DNA of 64,000 nt. It comes from Cocos nucifera (lineage: Eukaryota; Streptophyta; Magnoliopsida; Arecales; Arecaceae). Below the pieces are notes generated by a model. That model worked only from the letters and a program-made list of their open reading frames with translations, was not told where the DNA came from and made no database searches. A program made the translations under genes and the position numbers. The stretch covers positions 62,001-126,000 of the forward strand of contig QRFJ01003075.1 of NCBI GenBank assembly GCA_006176705.1, written 5' to 3'. Positions 45,739-57,262 of this stretch are shown here, piece by piece (position 1 is the first letter of the stretch; every line of letters begins with the position of its first letter).

Positions 45739-46760
45739 GTGAAGTTCAAGAAAAACAAATAGGAATTGCTCAACCAAGTGAACACAAATAGGGAAGAACC
45801 TGAACAGAACTATCCGAAGGTTTGGAGTGCGACATGCACCTATGAGATACGAACTCATTATTGAAAATAATGAAATCCAAGTCATTGAGAATGACGAATC
45901 TTTAACCTATACGAAAGCAGTCATGAGTAGAGACTGACAAATGGCTTGCTGCCATGCAATCCGAAATGGACTCCATGTATGCCAATAAAGTATCGACTTT
46001 GATAGATGCACCAGAGGATGTGAACCCTATTGGATGCAAATGGGTCATGAAGAAAAAGATTGGAGCGGATGGCCAAGTTGAAACCTATAAGTCCAGGTTG
46101 GTGGCTAAGGATTTTAGGCAAAAACAGAGGATTGATTATGATAAAACATTCTCACTTGTTGCCATGCTCAAATCTATTCGGATTATGCTTGTCATAGCAG
46201 CATACCATGATTATGAAATATGGCAAATGAATGTGAAGACCGCCTTTCTTAATGGTTTCCTTGAGGAGGTCTATATGTCACAGCCAAAGGAATTTATCTC
46301 AAGTGAGAGACCAAATCAGGTATGCAAGCTTAAGAGATCCATTTGTGGATCAAAGCAAGCTTCAAGGAGTTGGAACATCCGCTTTGATGTTACAGTCAGT
46401 TTGGCTTCATCAAGAATGTGGATGAACCCTGTGTACAAGAAGACTAGCAAGAGTGCCATAGTTTTTTTAGTTCTATATGTAGATGACATACTCATTGGGA
46501 ATGATATCCCAATGTTACAATCGGTCAAGTTGTGGCTATCAAATAAGTTTTCCATGAAAGACTTGGGACAAGCATCCTATATACTTGGAATAAAGATCTA
46601 TAGAGATAGATCTAAGAGGATGCTAAGCTTGTCCCAGTCTAGGTACATTGACTTAATACTGAAAAAATTCAGTATGGATGTGAGTAAAAGAGGTTACTTA
46701 TCCATGAGTCAAGGCATACATCTCTCTAAGAAGATGTCTCCTAAGACACCTGAAGATTGA
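45739..46760 (+). pseudogene. Copia reverse transcriptase (family A)
   Basis: After a frame-disrupted lead-in at 45739-45953, a 268-codon open frame (45954-46760) covers most of the copia reverse transcriptase. It has the block GCKWVMKKKIGADG, then QMNVKTAFLNGFLEEVYM with its catalytic Asp replaced by Asn (V-K-T-A-F preceded by N where D is usual), and the intact active-site box LYVDDILI. The Asp-to-Asn change plus the broken upstream frame make it non-functional. It would copy element RNA into cDNA. Confidence 0.9.
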
Positions 46761-47451
46761 ATTAGAATGAGTTCTATTCCTTATGCTTCGGCTGAAGGAT
46801 CAATAATGTATGCCACGTTATGTACCAGGCCTAATGTTGCTTATGCTTTAGGCATAGTTAGTAGATTTCAGACTGATCCAGGAGAGGATCATTGAAAAGC
46901 TATGAAGAATATTCTAAAGTACTCAAGAAGAACTAAGGATATTTTTTGATGGATTTGATCTTAAACTAGAAGCTTATTTTGATTCTAGTTTCCAATCAGA
47001 TTCAGATGATAGCAAATCCATTTTAGGGTATGTCTTTACTCTGAACAATAGAGCAGTGAGTTAAAAGAGTACCAAGCAGCCAACTGTAGCTGACTCGACC
47101 ACTGAGGCAGAATACATAGCTGCAAGTGAAGCCGCCAAGGAAGCCGTCTGGATGAAGAAGTTCATCATCGAATTGGGTGTTGGTCCTGAGATTGAGAACC
47201 CAGTACCACCTTACTGTGATAATACTGCAATAGTTGCTGAAGCAAAGAAACTAAGATCTCATCATAAATCCAAGCAAATTCTGAGACGCTTCCATCTCGT
47301 TCGTAAAATAATAAAGAGACAAGATGTTATCATTGAACGAGTAAACATAAAGAACAACATAGCAGACCCATTCACTAAGGCTTTACTACAGCAACAATTT
47401 GATTACCGCCTCGATTGTATGGGATTAAAATATAAGGACGATTGGCTTTAG
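46761..47451 (+). pseudogene. Copia RNase H (family A)
   Basis: Frame-shifted first part (46790-47150) with the first catalytic Asp region (Y-F-D-S-S-F) and the Glu region (STTEAEYIAASEAAKEAVWM); the end is an open frame (47152-47451) with YCDNTAIVAEAKK and the C-terminal block IADPFTKALLQQQF. This is the normal end of copia pol. One frameshift near 46940 and a TAA near 47062 break it. Confidence 0.88.
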
Positions 47452-47454
47452 TGC

Positions 47455-47465
47455 AAGTGGGAGAT
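47455..47465 (+). promoter_or_regulatory. Polypurine tract of nested Copia
   Basis: AAGTGGGAGAT directly before the 3' LTR, a standard copia polypurine tract. Confidence 0.8.
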
Positions 47466-49688
47466 TGAAAAGAATATGCTCTCAAGCCAATCAAAATATG
47501 TATTTTGATGGGATATTCTTTATCTTCCAAACTCATATAATGACATTTTCAAAAAAATAAAAGCATTTATTTCATCATATGCTGCGTCTTAATTATTTAT
47601 TTAAGATTATGATGAACCACATAAATTAGAGCTATGATTTTAGGATTATGATGAGATCATACCAATGAGGCCTAAAATCTTAAAATCCTAATTTAAATAT
47701 TCCTGATCGATGGAACATTGAGTTGGGGATCAATATTTCTGGTAAGACTGGCACATCCTATGTATGCTCGATGGAGGTGATTGATCTCACAATCACTTGT
47801 GTATGACACTAATACAAGAATGTGGATGCTTATTAGAGAATGAGTTCACTGAATTGACCCAACTCGAGATCGCATCCTACTTGCTTCAATCAAATGATGA
47901 TTCAGAAAGTCTGATCAAAGCATGATGAAAATTAGAAATGATTTCTAATATTTTATTAATTGAATCATCATTATAAGATTGAGAAAAATATAAATATGAT
48001 ATTGGATTTGACAAATTTCCATACCTAGAGTCATATTCGGGATGCAGGAAGATCGAAGGATCCTGTTGCATGGTAACTTTCCACTTAAGGATATTTTTGG
48101 TATTTCCATCAAAATCCCATATCTTTTGGATGGACATGATACGTTGCTAGACGTCAATCTTGTCTTGTGGGTTTGATCGAATTAAAGAGATTAATTTGAT
48201 CATTAATTAGAAAATGTTCTAATTGATAAAAAACGGGTTAGCTAATTTTAACCTAAATCGGTTTGGTTGAGTTCTAACCAAATTAGGTTAAATCGCATCC
48301 AAACCCGCTGCTGGCTAGATGTGGAATCCAATGGGTCACACAAAGAAAATTGATCAAGAATCTAATTGGATTAGATCATGTTTACAAGTTGAACATGCTA
48401 GCACATGTTGCAAACCCAAGCATTTAAATTCGAATCGGATTTCGATTTGGGCTAATTTAGATCCGATTTGAGTCAAATCAGATTTGGTCTTGACTTGGGT
48501 GTAGCCTAGGCTTATTGGACTTGCTGTTGGATGCCTCCTACCTGATTCCCACCTGATTCCCACATGCCAGAGACTCTCTTGGTGCATGGGAATTGTTTTG
48601 TATGCTAGGACTCCTAGGCGCATAAAATTTGTTGGTGCCATATTTAAGATATGTTATCCTTTTCTTTTTACGTAACTTTAGTTACGTGGTTTCAGATCTA
48701 AGAAGGGGCACAGAAGAGTCCTGCCTTTGAACCTCTTCGTAGAATATCTAAAAAATTGGATAAGATAAAGAGTCCTAGCCATCCCTCCTTGGCGCCCCTT
48801 AGACCAAGTCTAAGGTTGACTTTTCTTCTGTTCACACACGCCATCCTTATCTCCATGCCCCATCTGAAGTTGGCGCACATAATAAAGGCCTTTGGATGGT
48901 CTTGTGATCAGATCACAACCCTACAAAGGTGGCACCAAGCAGAAATGAAACTACGTGATTTTTCAGAAACAACGAAAAATTATTTTCCGAAGAGTCCTAC
49001 ACGAAGCAACTCTTGGATTTAATTTTCCTTGCTTCCACATGGCTTGATTTTTTAGATGGATGTGAGATGATAGAATGGGCATGAGATATGCCCAGGGAGA
49101 AGGCTTGAGAAATTAGAGGCACCCCTACGTACATTATAAATAGGGGCGCACTCCGGAAGTCCAAGGCATTCAGAACTCTCCTTTCTTACACTCTCCTTAA
49201 TTGTCCAATTTCTCTCTTCCTTCCCTTATTAAGACAAAGTCCTATTAAAGGACAAAAGTTCTGCTTTAGGACAAGGGCTTAAGAAGAGAGTAAAGAAAGA
49301 CAAGGAGAATAGAAGAAAAGGAAAGGGTAGGCCAAGAGGGTGACAGCAAAGGTTAAGGAAGGTTATGCCTAAATAATTAAAGTTCTTATCATAAGAATTT
49401 TAATTAAAATAATCAAAGGTGCTAGTGGCTTGATCGAGTCCCCGTGTGGATCAACGTTGGGTGAATACGTGGGCATCTAGTGGAATCCCTGATGGACTGC
49501 CGCCGGCAATCAATGTCAAGTTAGGGTTAAGCGATCAGAGGTATGTTCCAATATCCTAATTTATGTTATAAATACATATGATATGATTTAAATTCTAATA
49601 AGGTGATCCTAGGGCTCGGGTTTGATTTTATGATTTCATAATTTTTGCTTTGAAATCCGTGCTTCCGCTCTGTAGATCAAACCCTACA
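47466..49688 (+). repeat. 3' LTR of nested Copia, family A
   Basis: Starts TGAAAAGAATATG and ends CCCTACA. 2,223 bp, shorter than the 5' LTR by a 228-base deletion at about 47870. TATA box at 49135-49143. Confidence 0.9.
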
Positions 49689-49693
49689 CTTCC
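49689..49693. repeat. Target-site duplication of nested Copia (right, CTTCC)
   Basis: Pairs with CTTCA at 39339-39343. Confidence 0.75.
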
Positions 49694-49951
49694 ATTATAG
49701 GTAAAGGTGTACAACCCCATATTTTGTGAATTACCTTAATTGAATTGACAGGCAGAACATCTTTTCACCACCCTATCCGTTTCTCGAAACTTTCTTGGCC
49801 AAAAATAGAGATCAGCCACCATGGTCATGGTCTTACCTCCACCAAAATGAACTCCTAAACCATTGCCATGAAATTCTCTAATAATCTGCTCCCTCCAAGA
49901 TCCCACTGGAATGCATAGCTGATTGCCTTTAAAAAGATATCCTTCATACAA
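49694..49951 (-). pseudogene. Chromovirus integrase zinc-binding domain
   Basis: The minus-strand frame 49736-49951 holds the H-H-C-C domain: EFHGNGLGVHFGGGKT, then DLYFWPRKF and CSACQ. The His-His-Cys-Cys pattern is complete (H of REFH, H of GVH, C-x-x-C). A stop at about 49735 separates it from the short remaining part before the Copia insertion. Confidence 0.9.
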
Positions 49952-49984
49952 GTGGTAACGTAAAGTCTGAAGTCTTGCTGGCCC

Positions 49985-50543
49985 CTATAAATCAGCAATT
50001 ATTTTGCAGAAATATGGATCAGTTTTATACTGATTTTTCAGGTCCTCAAAACCAATGACTTGACTACTCATCACCATTAGTAGGGTAGATCGCCTACTAA
50101 GTGCATCTACCATAATATTGGACTTCCCCATCTTATACTTTAATGAAAAATTGGATTTATCAAGGTAAGAACTCCACTTGGCATGCCATTCAATAAGCTT
50201 CTTCTTAGAACTTAGGAACCTCAAGGCTTGATGATCAGAATAAACCACAAACTCCCTATAAACCAAATAATGCTCCCAATGTTGAATAGCCCTCACCAAA
50301 GCATAAAACCTCAAATCATAGGTCAAATAATGCCTTTTAGCATCAAATAATTTCTCACTGAAAAACTCCGGACTTCCCATCTTGACTAAGAACTGCTCCA
50401 ATTCCAACATATGCATCACACTCCACAACAGATAACTTCTCAAAATCTAGTAATGCCAGAACCGGTGCTTCCGTCATCAAAGTTTTAACATGTTCAAAGG
50501 CCTTTTGGGCTGACTTTGACCACTCAAAGCTGTCCTTCATCAA
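49985..50543 (-). pseudogene. Chromovirus RNase H
   Basis: Two overlapping frames (50355-50543 and 49985-50443) cover the tether and RNase H: SFEWSKSAQKAFEHVKTLMT, the first catalytic region (VVECDAYVGIGAVLSQDG), then YALVRAIQHWEHYLV, VVYSDHQALRFL and the terminal VDALSRR. One frameshift near 50400 breaks it. It would remove the RNA strand during cDNA synthesis. Confidence 0.9.
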
Positions 50544-50551
50544 GCATTCAG

Positions 50552-51273
50552 TTATATAATGGAGCTGAAATTCTTGATGAATCTCCTATAAAATGATGCT
50601 AACCCATTAAAGCTTCGAACATCTTTAATGGTTTGTAGTATAGGCCACTTCCTTATTGCACTCACCTTCTCTGAATCATGTTTAATACCTTCAGCTGAAA
50701 CAATGAACCCCAAAAACACCACTTCATGGCACATGAAATAGAACTTCAAATTTATAAAAAGCTGCTCTCGTTGAAGTACCTCCAAAACTTGCCGCAAATG
50801 AACTAAGTGTTCTTCCACATCTTGACTGTAAATTAGGATATCATCAAAGTAAACAATAAATTTGTTCAAAAAAGGTTTTAGTACCTCAGTCATGACTCAC
50901 ATGAGTGTGCTGGGTACATCAAAGAGACCAAAAGGCATCACCAACCACTCATATAAGCCATCCAGTGTTTTGACCGTCATCTTCCATTCATCACCAATCC
51001 TTAATCTGATTTGGTGTTACCCGGTTTTCAAGTCAATCTTTGTATATACTATAGAACCAGCTAATTGCTCAAGCAAGGAATGAGAAATCTATATTTAATA
51101 GTGATTTTATTAATAGCACGATTGTCAATGCACAACCTCCAAGACTTCTCCTTCTTCGGTGCAAGCAATGCTGGATAGGCACATGACCTTTCGCTATCAT
51201 GCACCAAACCATTAGCTAACAACTCCATCGTAAAATCAACTAGCAAAAATTGTTTCTGCAGCTTCATTTTCAT
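50552..51273 (-). pseudogene. Chromovirus reverse transcriptase
   Basis: Open frames at 51061-51273 and 50552-50893. The first holds ALLAPKKEKSWRLCIDNRAI; the second starts near the active-site box Y-F-D-D-I-L-I (intact) and ends in the connection FNGLASFYRRFIKNFS. The section between (50894-51060) is frameshifted, with recognisable palm sequence. Upstream it is fused to gag by a deletion at about 51215-51245. Confidence 0.9.
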
Positions 51274-51807
51274 TTATTCCCAAGTGCTAACCTTTGGTTT
51301 ATCCTATCGCGCACGTTGCTCTTCAACTCTCTTCCAGCATTGAAGTGCAGTGCCCTTCAATTTAAGCTTCACAAACAGCACCTTTCTATTTTCAACCATG
51401 GGCTTCCACTCAAAATAATTCTCCAAACTAGCTTCCCAATCTAAATAATCTTCGGCGTGCATCTTTCCATAGAAATCAGCAACTTCACTCTTGATTCCAC
51501 CATGGTTTAGATCTAGGGCATGAATCAACTGCTCCTCCAATCTACCTCGCACCACATTATCTACAGCTCCAGCATCACGAAAGGGATTGTCAAAATCTTC
51601 CATATTAGTTTCATCCTCTAGACCACCTTCCGACATGTCTATTGGGTCGTGGTCACCTTCTAGATTCTCCATACAGGCTGCCATAGGTTCTTGCCACTGT
51701 AAAGCTTGAACAGTTCGTGACAAATCCTTAATCATACACCGCATCTCAGCCATATCTGCTTGCTGACCTTGATTTCCTCTTCCATGACCTCTAGCGCATC
51801 CAACCAT
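51215..51807 (-). pseudogene. Chromovirus gag (3' part deleted)
   Basis: The minus strand opens at 51805-51807 with an ATG; the 167-codon frame has an acidic middle region (about residues 45-85), then the conserved capsid blocks DYLDWEASLENYFEW and KLKLKGTALQCWKR. After an in-frame stop at 51302, the capsid continues to about KLQKQFL and then joins reverse transcriptase sequence directly. The rest of capsid, the zinc knuckle and the protease are gone. Confidence 0.85.
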
Positions 51808-51849
51808 GGCTTAGAAACAAAAATCCCCATCTGATCTAATAGAATCCTT

Positions 51850-51861
51850 GCTCTGATACCA
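51850..51861 (-). promoter_or_regulatory. Primer-binding site of chromovirus, initiator-Met type
   Basis: TGGTATCAGAGC on the minus strand, four bases inside the 5' LTR edge at 51866. Confidence 0.92.
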
Positions 51862-51865
51862 AAAT

Positions 51866-52242
51866 TGATGCAGTAAAAGGAGAGGACAACAAGTATTAAC
51901 TGATTATAAGCTAGAAAAAAAAGGTTAGGATTGAAGAAGGAACAATTAAGGTTTTAGGAAAACCTCATATATTATAAGTTTATTGATAAAAAAATGACAA
52001 AAGATTGCTGAAAACTTATATTACAATACTTAAATACTAGGATTACAAAATGTTTCTTTTAATCCCAACCCTAGATAACTACTTTAAATCCTAGCCATTG
52101 AAAACTATTAAAATAAACCCATAGCTACAGTACTCGTGAACAGCAACGGCACTACACTAACCCGTGAATGATAATTTGCTACAATAAAATAGTAATTAAA
52201 ATAAATAATCTATTTAAAATTTAACCCTAAGCTCCTGCATCA
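51866..52242 (-). repeat. 5' LTR of chromovirus
   Basis: 377 bp, perfect eight-base inverted ends TGATGCAG/CTGCATCA. Flanked outside by TCCAT, matching TTCAT before 37042 at four of five bases. Confidence 0.9.
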
Positions 52243-53488
52243 TCCATGCATTTGTATTATGACAAGTGCAACATCACGAATTATTTTTTCTTGGTATAAA
52301 GGTTTCAACTTTGCCATTCTTCATTAGAAGAAGAAAAGTCTTTAAATTGTACACATGGTTTAATATAAATTTTCTTGGCACCATCGAGGGGAGTAGCTTA
52401 TGTTATATTCAACCTTTAGGCTCATCTGGTATTAGAGATGAAAGGAAGTCAATCTCTTCCTCTTGGGTTCTCCTCATTTCCCACAGAGAAGACTGACCAC
52501 AGGTGATTCGGACAAGATTGCAAGGGTTCTTTATTTTCTTCCTCTGAATGCTAATCTGAAATTTTCTTGGGGCAGGGGGTTTAAGAGGGTTTATAGATCA
52601 CGCAATTCAGATTTAAGTTTCATATTTCATTATCTGAAGTTTAGAGTATGAAATTGATGTTGGGTTCATGATAAAGACCTTACAGCTATACCATATATAA
52701 TTAATTTCACTAACACACTACTTTCTAGAATTAAGTCCCATAACCTGCACAGACTTGGTCACCTCTTAATTCTTGCACCGGCCACTTCACTTTTCCTGCT
52801 GAACTTGTATCAAGTCGGACATCAATCACCAAATATAAGACAACTAAATTACAAAATGGAATCTTACCTAGATTGAAAACTTGAGAATATGAAAGCACCA
52901 GAATCTGCTAGAATCATATCATCCTCATGGAGATGGTGTTGACAATATTCTAACAGTTCAACTTGAGCTGAGTTAAGCAAAACTCAGCAAAACCCTAGTT
53001 AAGGTAAAATTGACCCTTAACTAACTTGGTTGGGTCTGGATTGGAATTCGAAGTTGGTTTTAAGTCGGGTTGGATCCAAGTTGAATGCTTGGGTAATCTT
53101 ACTATATCCAATTTCCTGTAATAGAGCCCCAACCTGAGAAACACAAAACTGACCTGCATTTTGTAAAATATGGATCAACGGAATTCAACTTAAAGCCAGC
53201 TTGAACCAACCAGAACACATTGTGTTTTGGTTAAGTTTTTGGAGTCGGGTTTGGGTTTGGGGTTCAGGCAGCGAGGTTTATTGTTAGGCTAGATTGGGTC
53301 AAGGTTGCGTACTTGGTTAGGTTGAGCTTGGGTTTGTCCATGACAAAAACCAACGTGCCAAGTTGCACCTGTACAACATTTCAGGTCGAGGATAATGGCG
53401 TATTCATTAAAGAACTCAGGCAAATTTTGCTGGTAAAAGACAAATCACTTCTGTCAGCTAAATATTTCAAGTACCATATGTGATGCAC
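52243..53488. other. Low-copy-looking sequence between two elements
   Basis: No recognised gene or repeat ends. Short open frames at 52266-52651 lack known domains. A GGGTTTGG/GGTCGGGTTGG-rich stretch at about 53030-53330 is simple in composition. Confidence 0.4.
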
Positions 53489-55113
53489 TGATAAGCATCG
53501 TAAATTCACCAATAAAAGTATTAATTTATTAATTAATTTATATTAATTTTTAAGAATTATCAATCAATTTATATATAATTTTTGAAAAATTCATATTTTT
53601 ATTAATTAAAAAATTAATTAAAAAATAATAAAAAATAAATAAAAATTAAGAAATAAAATTTTATTATTAAAAGAAAGAGCTCATTTTTTTGATCACAACG
53701 AAATAAATTTCAAGTAAAACGGAGCTAAAATGAAAAAGATATGAATTTTTAAAAAAATATATAAAATAAATAAAAATTAAATAAAAAAAAAGAAAACGGC
53801 TCAACCGGCTCCGCAAGCCGAGCCACCAAGCCAAGCCGAGCCAAAGCCGAGCCATCAAAGCCGACTCAGTCATTGAAGCCATCAGCCGGTCTACGATCCA
53901 GGCGTGGACCGCCAGCTCAGCAAAATCCGGCGAATCAGAGCCTGCCACGTGGTGGACCTAGACCCTTAAAGGGTCTACAAAATTTTATCGCGGCTCACAG
54001 GGCAATCTGGTCATTTCACTCGGTGACAGAAGCGTTGATTGGTTGCGGTGTGCGGTGCGGCCGGTCTACGCGGTCCATGGGAACAGTAATTGCGCGATCG
54101 GACGGCTGCGGTTGATTGCGGTTAAGATCGGACGGTCAGCATTTTTTTCGGTTGCCAATTTCACTCGGATCACCATCAAACGGCAGCGCCTGATTCCAGC
54201 TTCGATCCGACGGTCCAGAACGCTCCCGGCAGTGATCAGGACTCCCGAAGCGCGATTTGCGGCCAGATTTCCTCGATCAAGCGCGATCGGACGGCCAGAA
54301 TTTAATTCGAGCTGATCTGGGCTGATAGGCATCCGATTTTGACGATTTTTGAACCGTTCGATTCCTATCGGATAGCCTGATTTTACCAGATTTACCAGAG
54401 ACGTAACAGAGTTTTTTTTATTCAAATTTTTACGATTACAAAGGGAATTAGTCCCATATTGCTTTTAGAAATAAATATCTACCTCTTCTAGCTCTATAAA
54501 AAGGATCCTAAGCCTCTAAGAAAAAAAAAGGGTTGGAAGAGAAGCTAAGGTATAGGGTGGAAGTCAAGCTCGGGATTAAAGGTTGCTTCAAAGCTGCGGT
54601 GCTGCTGAGAAGAAGAGCCGGTCTTCTACGCCATCTTCATGCCTACGCCGATCTGCGATCTTCATCTAGTTTTTTTTTTTCCTTTAATTTCTTGTATTAA
54701 AATTCTGAATTTTCTTTAATTTCTTGTATTTAAATTCTGCATCTTAGTTTTAAATTTAATAAAGAAAGTTTCATTATTCTTTTCAATTCTAGCTCTTTAA
54801 ATTATTTATTCTTTATTGCTCTTTAATTTTACTATAAGTAGTTGCTAAGATCTAAATAGTAGATCTTAGTATCAAATTTATTTTTGCATAATTTAAATTC
54901 TATTTTTATTTATAGATCTATTTTTCGACTTTAATCTTTGCTTTCTTTTCTTAAAAAAAAAAAAATCAAAGATTTTAGAAATAAATCATTGCCTCTCTGT
55001 GGATTCGACCCGACTCACCACTTTCTTCATAATTTTTAATTAGTTTAAAAAGTAAAGAGTCGGATTTAAATTGATAAACACGGTGTCTTAACGACAGCAT
55101 CGTGTCCCTATCA
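53489..55113 (+). repeat. 5' LTR of plus-strand Athila-type element
   Basis: 1,625 bp, TGATAAGC to CCCTATCA. TATA box at 54495. 53800-54330 is GC-rich with many short GATCGGACGG-like words, which explains open frames on both strands there. Confidence 0.92.
54495..54502 (+). promoter_or_regulatory. LTR TATA box (Athila-type)
   Basis: TATAAAAA followed by GG, preceded by GCTC; likely core promoter of the element. Confidence 0.6.
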
Positions 55114-55119
55114 AGTTTT

Positions 55120-55137
55120 TGGCGCCGTTGCCGGGGA
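55120..55137 (+). promoter_or_regulatory. Primer-binding site, Asp-tRNA type
   Basis: TGGCGCCGTTGCCGGGGA, six bases after the LTR. Confidence 0.93.
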
Positions 55138-56195
55138 GGCATAAAAATTAAAATTTCTTTATTTCTTTGATTTTTTTTTTACTGCCTACTCATTATTTTT
55201 TTTATTTATTTTGCAGAAAAGAAAAAAAAAAAAAGAACAAGGAAGATTAGGGCACGAACAAAACTCTCAATCCTATTCGGTGAGATCATTCCTAAACCCT
55301 AAATCTCTTTCTTTATTTTTAATATTTGCTTTATTTTAAATTAATTAAAAATATTACCTACATAAACCTAATTAAAAATCTCATCACAAGATTAGAAACC
55401 CTAATTATTTAGAGCATCCATCATATTAGTTTTTATTCTTATTTTTGGTGATTGCTGGAGTCAAGGTAAGCCTTTTTATAATTTAATTAATTAGTTTAAA
55501 TTGCATAGAACTCTTTGATTGGAATTTTTTTTTTTGCATATTTCATATTAAACCAAATTAAGGGCACAACCCATTAAACAAGATAAGGTGGGGATTTGAT
55601 CACCCTTCCTTAGCCCACAAACAACCAACCAGCATCCTGCATTAACCCAAACCTTAACTCTTAAAATCAATTAGACATTAACCTTTAAGGATATTCGAGC
55701 TCAATAGGACAAGAAATCCTAAGAGTTGAACCAAGTTAGGATTAATCAATTTGACTGGTGTCTAGGAAAGTGGTTCAGGGACGATTGGGCCCGAAAGAAG
55801 GTGGTTACTTAATTGGTTCTGTTCGCTTACCTGGCCAAGCACAATTGGTGTCTAAGGCAAGCAACGGAGGGACTCCCACCGACTTTACACTTACCTGGCC
55901 AGTTGATTGGTTAATCCTCTATTTGGAGGGCTTGAAGGTGATCTTGGCAGTTAGGAGCTGTCTAGATCTAGGATAACTCTTAGTCAGGATTGATTGCCTA
56001 ACTTGTTTGCCAAATAATATCTAACATAAAAATTAACTCCTCCCTATCTTCTCCAGATTTAAGATTCTTTAGGATTTTTCCTCTTCTTTCTTTCTCTCTT
56101 CTTTTCTTAAAAAAATAAATAAATTAAAAAATAATAATAATAATTTTAAAAAAAAAAAAAAAAAAATTGAACCATATATCAAATTGCACTAGTAC
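55138..56195 (+). other. Leader of plus-strand Athila-type element
   Basis: Non-coding, AT-rich. It contains the words GGTGTCTAAG and TTACCTGGCC also seen in the copia leaders (near 42170 and 42240), a likely coincidence of shared leader motifs or an older exchange. Confidence 0.6.
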
Positions 56196-57262
56196 ATGCA
56201 CGGTAGAAGATCACTTTTACCTGACCTAGTTAAACCAGATCCTGAAATTGAAAGACTAATTCATTTAAGACCAGATAATCAAATGGCTGGAAATCGTGAA
56301 GAACCACCTAGGCAGATGAAGGAATACTTTATTCCTTCCACCTACAACCCATCGACTTGCATCCACATACCTGATATCCCTGCTAGTCCACTATGAGATT
56401 AAGTCGACCACAATCCAGATGCTCCCATCTTTTTATGGGAATGCCAATGAAGACCCTTACAAACATCTGGATGAGTTCTTAGAAATCTGCTCTACGGTAA
56501 AAATTCAGAAATTTTTCTGATGATGCCCTTAGACTGACCTTGTTCCCTTTCTCATTAAAAGATAAAGCCAAGTACTGGCTTGGCACATTAGGAAGAACAA
56601 TTCAAACATGGGCAGAGATGCAACATGAATTTCTTAAGAAATTTTATCCCATAGGACGAACCAATACCATGAGGCGAGCCATCACGGGATTTGCTCAGCT
56701 TCCAGGGGAACAAATTCATGAATCATGGGAAAGACTTAAGGAACTCCTTAGAAAATGCCCACACCATGGTCTATCTAAGTGGCAAATTGTACAAGCTTTC
56801 TATGAAGGTTTAGGAGATCAATATAAGCAGATGGTTGATGCATCCTGTGGAGGTGCATTCATGAGCAAAAGTGAGGATGAAGCTTATACCTTGTTTGAAA
56901 CTTTAAGTGAAAACTCTATTAACCATGCTTCATTATCTTCTTATGAAAGATCAATTTCTCAACAAAAACGGGCAGGAATTTATGAGATCAAAACTTCGGA
57001 ACTCAATTCTAAGGCAGATTTGAACATAATAGCACAAAAATTAGATAAAGTCGACCTTATTGCACAGAAATTAGATCAATTCCTAAACTTAGGTCAACAA
57101 TCCCCTGCACAATACACACCAGCTTCTAATTATCAAGTGATTTGCTCTATTTGTGCTAGCCCAACACATCATCATGTAAGTGAATGTCCCACGGTTGCAC
57201 AATTACCACCTCTTATCCAAGAACAAGTCCAAGCTGCTCAAGGTTACTCCAAAACCACTTAA
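56196..57262 (+). pseudogene. Athila-type gag
   Basis: Start ATG at 56196 and the N-terminal block LVKPDPEIERLIHL. The frame is lost at 56396 and the section to 56540 is readable in another frame (HLDEFLEIC). The 240-codon frame 56540-57262 then holds capsid: KAKYWLGTLG, ESWERLKELLRKCPHHGL, QMVDASCGGAFMSK and a zinc-knuckle-like CSIC..HHHVSEC near 57147-57189. It resembles the minus-strand gag at 12400-13793 in all these blocks. A Gln/Pro-rich segment follows in other frames. Confidence 0.9.

Larger units (their letters stand above)
39344..49688 (+). mobile_element. Ty1/copia retrotransposon, family A, complete plus-strand copy
   Basis: Two LTRs of 2.2-2.4 kb, primer-binding site at 41794, gag, protease, integrase, reverse transcriptase and RNase H in copia order, polypurine tract before the 3' LTR, and 5-bp near-duplicate flanks. 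Inserted into the integrase gene of the chromovirus. A MITE lies within its pol. Stops and frameshifts in every part except most of reverse transcriptase and the end of RNase H mean it is inactive. LTRs differ at many positions by eye, so it is not recent. Confidence 0.93.
37042..52242 (-). mobile_element. Chromovirus (Ty3/gypsy with chromodomain), minus strand, carrying nested insertions
   Basis: Flanked by short LTRs (37042-37421 and 51866-52242) with inverted ends TGATGCA/TGCATCA, primer-binding site at 51850-51861, and near-duplicate flanks TTCAT/TCCAT. Minus-strand order is gag, reverse transcriptase, RNase H, integrase, chromodomain. A hAT element and a Copia element interrupt it. Without them it would be about 4.0 kb, short for a chromovirus because the gag 3' end, zinc knuckle, protease and N-terminal reverse transcriptase are deleted. 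The short LTRs and Met-type priming recall the Reina group; that assignment is tentative. Confidence 0.9.

Noticed and set aside
45441..45791. 116-codon frame in the middle of Copia pol
   Set aside because: Falls mostly inside the MITE; hydrophobic, AT-driven composition and runs across the MITE end.
53873..54425. Arg-rich and Ala-rich frames in the plus-strand Athila-type LTR, repeated at 63396-63829
   Set aside because: They are inside LTRs, overlap on both strands and show no family similarity; repetition follows from the LTR pair.
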